Shown here: piece after piece, positions 21,967-22,030 of the stretch
How positions within the stretch are numbered: the stretch's first letter is position 1
How the letters are laid out: each line of letters starts with the position of its first letter
Assembly: GCA_964530225.1 (NCBI GenBank)
Contig: CAZHBA010000048.1
Location: 1 to 22,030, forward strand
Length of the DNA: 22,030 nucleotides
Direction of reading: 5' to 3'
Origin: CAZHBA01 sp964530225
GTDB lineage: Bacteria; Pseudomonadota; Alphaproteobacteria; UBA6615
Notes under the pieces: model-generated
The model's database searches: none
The model's input: only the letters and a program-made list of their open reading frames with translations
What the model was told of the DNA's origin: nothing
Position numbers and translations under genes: made by a program

Positions 21967-22030
21967 ATGCTAGATGGTGAAAAAGACAAACTAACGGGTG
22001 CTGAACTCGCAATTTTGACGAACCGTATTG
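21967..22030 (+). CDS. Probable hydantoinase B subunit, 5' end only
   Basis: ATG 21967 opens a frame that runs off the window: MLDGEKDKLTGAELAILTNRI. The placement right after the A subunit and the AILTNRI pattern (the L..NR helix at the start of hydantoinase B proteins) support a B subunit. Only 21 codons are visible. An ATG at 21954 closes after eight codons and is rejected. Confidence 0.6.
   Translation, partial: MLDGEKDKLTGAELAILTNRI

Overview
The window looks like chromosomal DNA of an alphaproteobacterium, most likely Rhodospirillales-like. The main reason is the gene order in the middle: RidA family - small basic protein - dcd - murA - DUF2948 - hisG - hisD - UPF0262 - infA - maf - RNase E/G - yacG, followed by tRNA-Phe. 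HisG is the short form, the RNase is the short alphaproteobacterial type beside Maf, and several starts are GTG with GTGA start/stop overlaps. This assignment rests on recalled synteny, not on a search.

Region 1 (94-6559, all minus strand) is a catabolic and import module. Read in transcription order it holds an alpha/beta hydrolase, a decayed DUF551-like small gene, a TetR regulator, a cyclase-family hydrolase and a three-gene TRAP transporter (dctP, dctQ, dctM). A strong terminator-type hairpin separates dctP from dctQ and should lower permease expression relative to the binding protein. The hydrolase is divergent from a plus-strand acyl-CoA ligase (6732-8441), and a fumarylacetoacetate-hydrolase-family enzyme (8634-9488, minus) converges on the ligase. 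Together they suggest import of an organic or cyclic acid, hydrolytic opening, and activation to a CoA thioester. The substrate is unknown.

Region 2 (9520-18215) is the conserved core. It runs from tRNA-Thr(GGT) to tRNA-Phe(GAA) and covers peptidoglycan precursor synthesis (murA), dUTP supply (dcd), histidine synthesis (hisG, hisD), translation initiation (infA), nucleotide sanitation (maf), RNA processing (RNase G-like) and gyrase inhibition (yacG). Two genes in it are visibly broken: a TerB-like gene near 9725 and UPF0262 after hisD (two in-frame stops plus a one-base frameshift). The low-molecular-weight phosphatase gene I would expect before infA is absent.

Region 3 (18216-22030) is visibly more AT-rich and starts right after tRNA-Phe. 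About 470 bp without a recognisable gene precede a proline-racemase-family enzyme, a 35-codon mini-ORF, a hydantoinase/oxoprolinase A subunit and the first 21 codons of what is probably the B subunit. This looks like an accessory catabolic operon for a cyclic amide or imino acid placed beside a tRNA gene. The TRAP genes at the left end are also AT-richer than the core, so both ends of the window may have been acquired separately.
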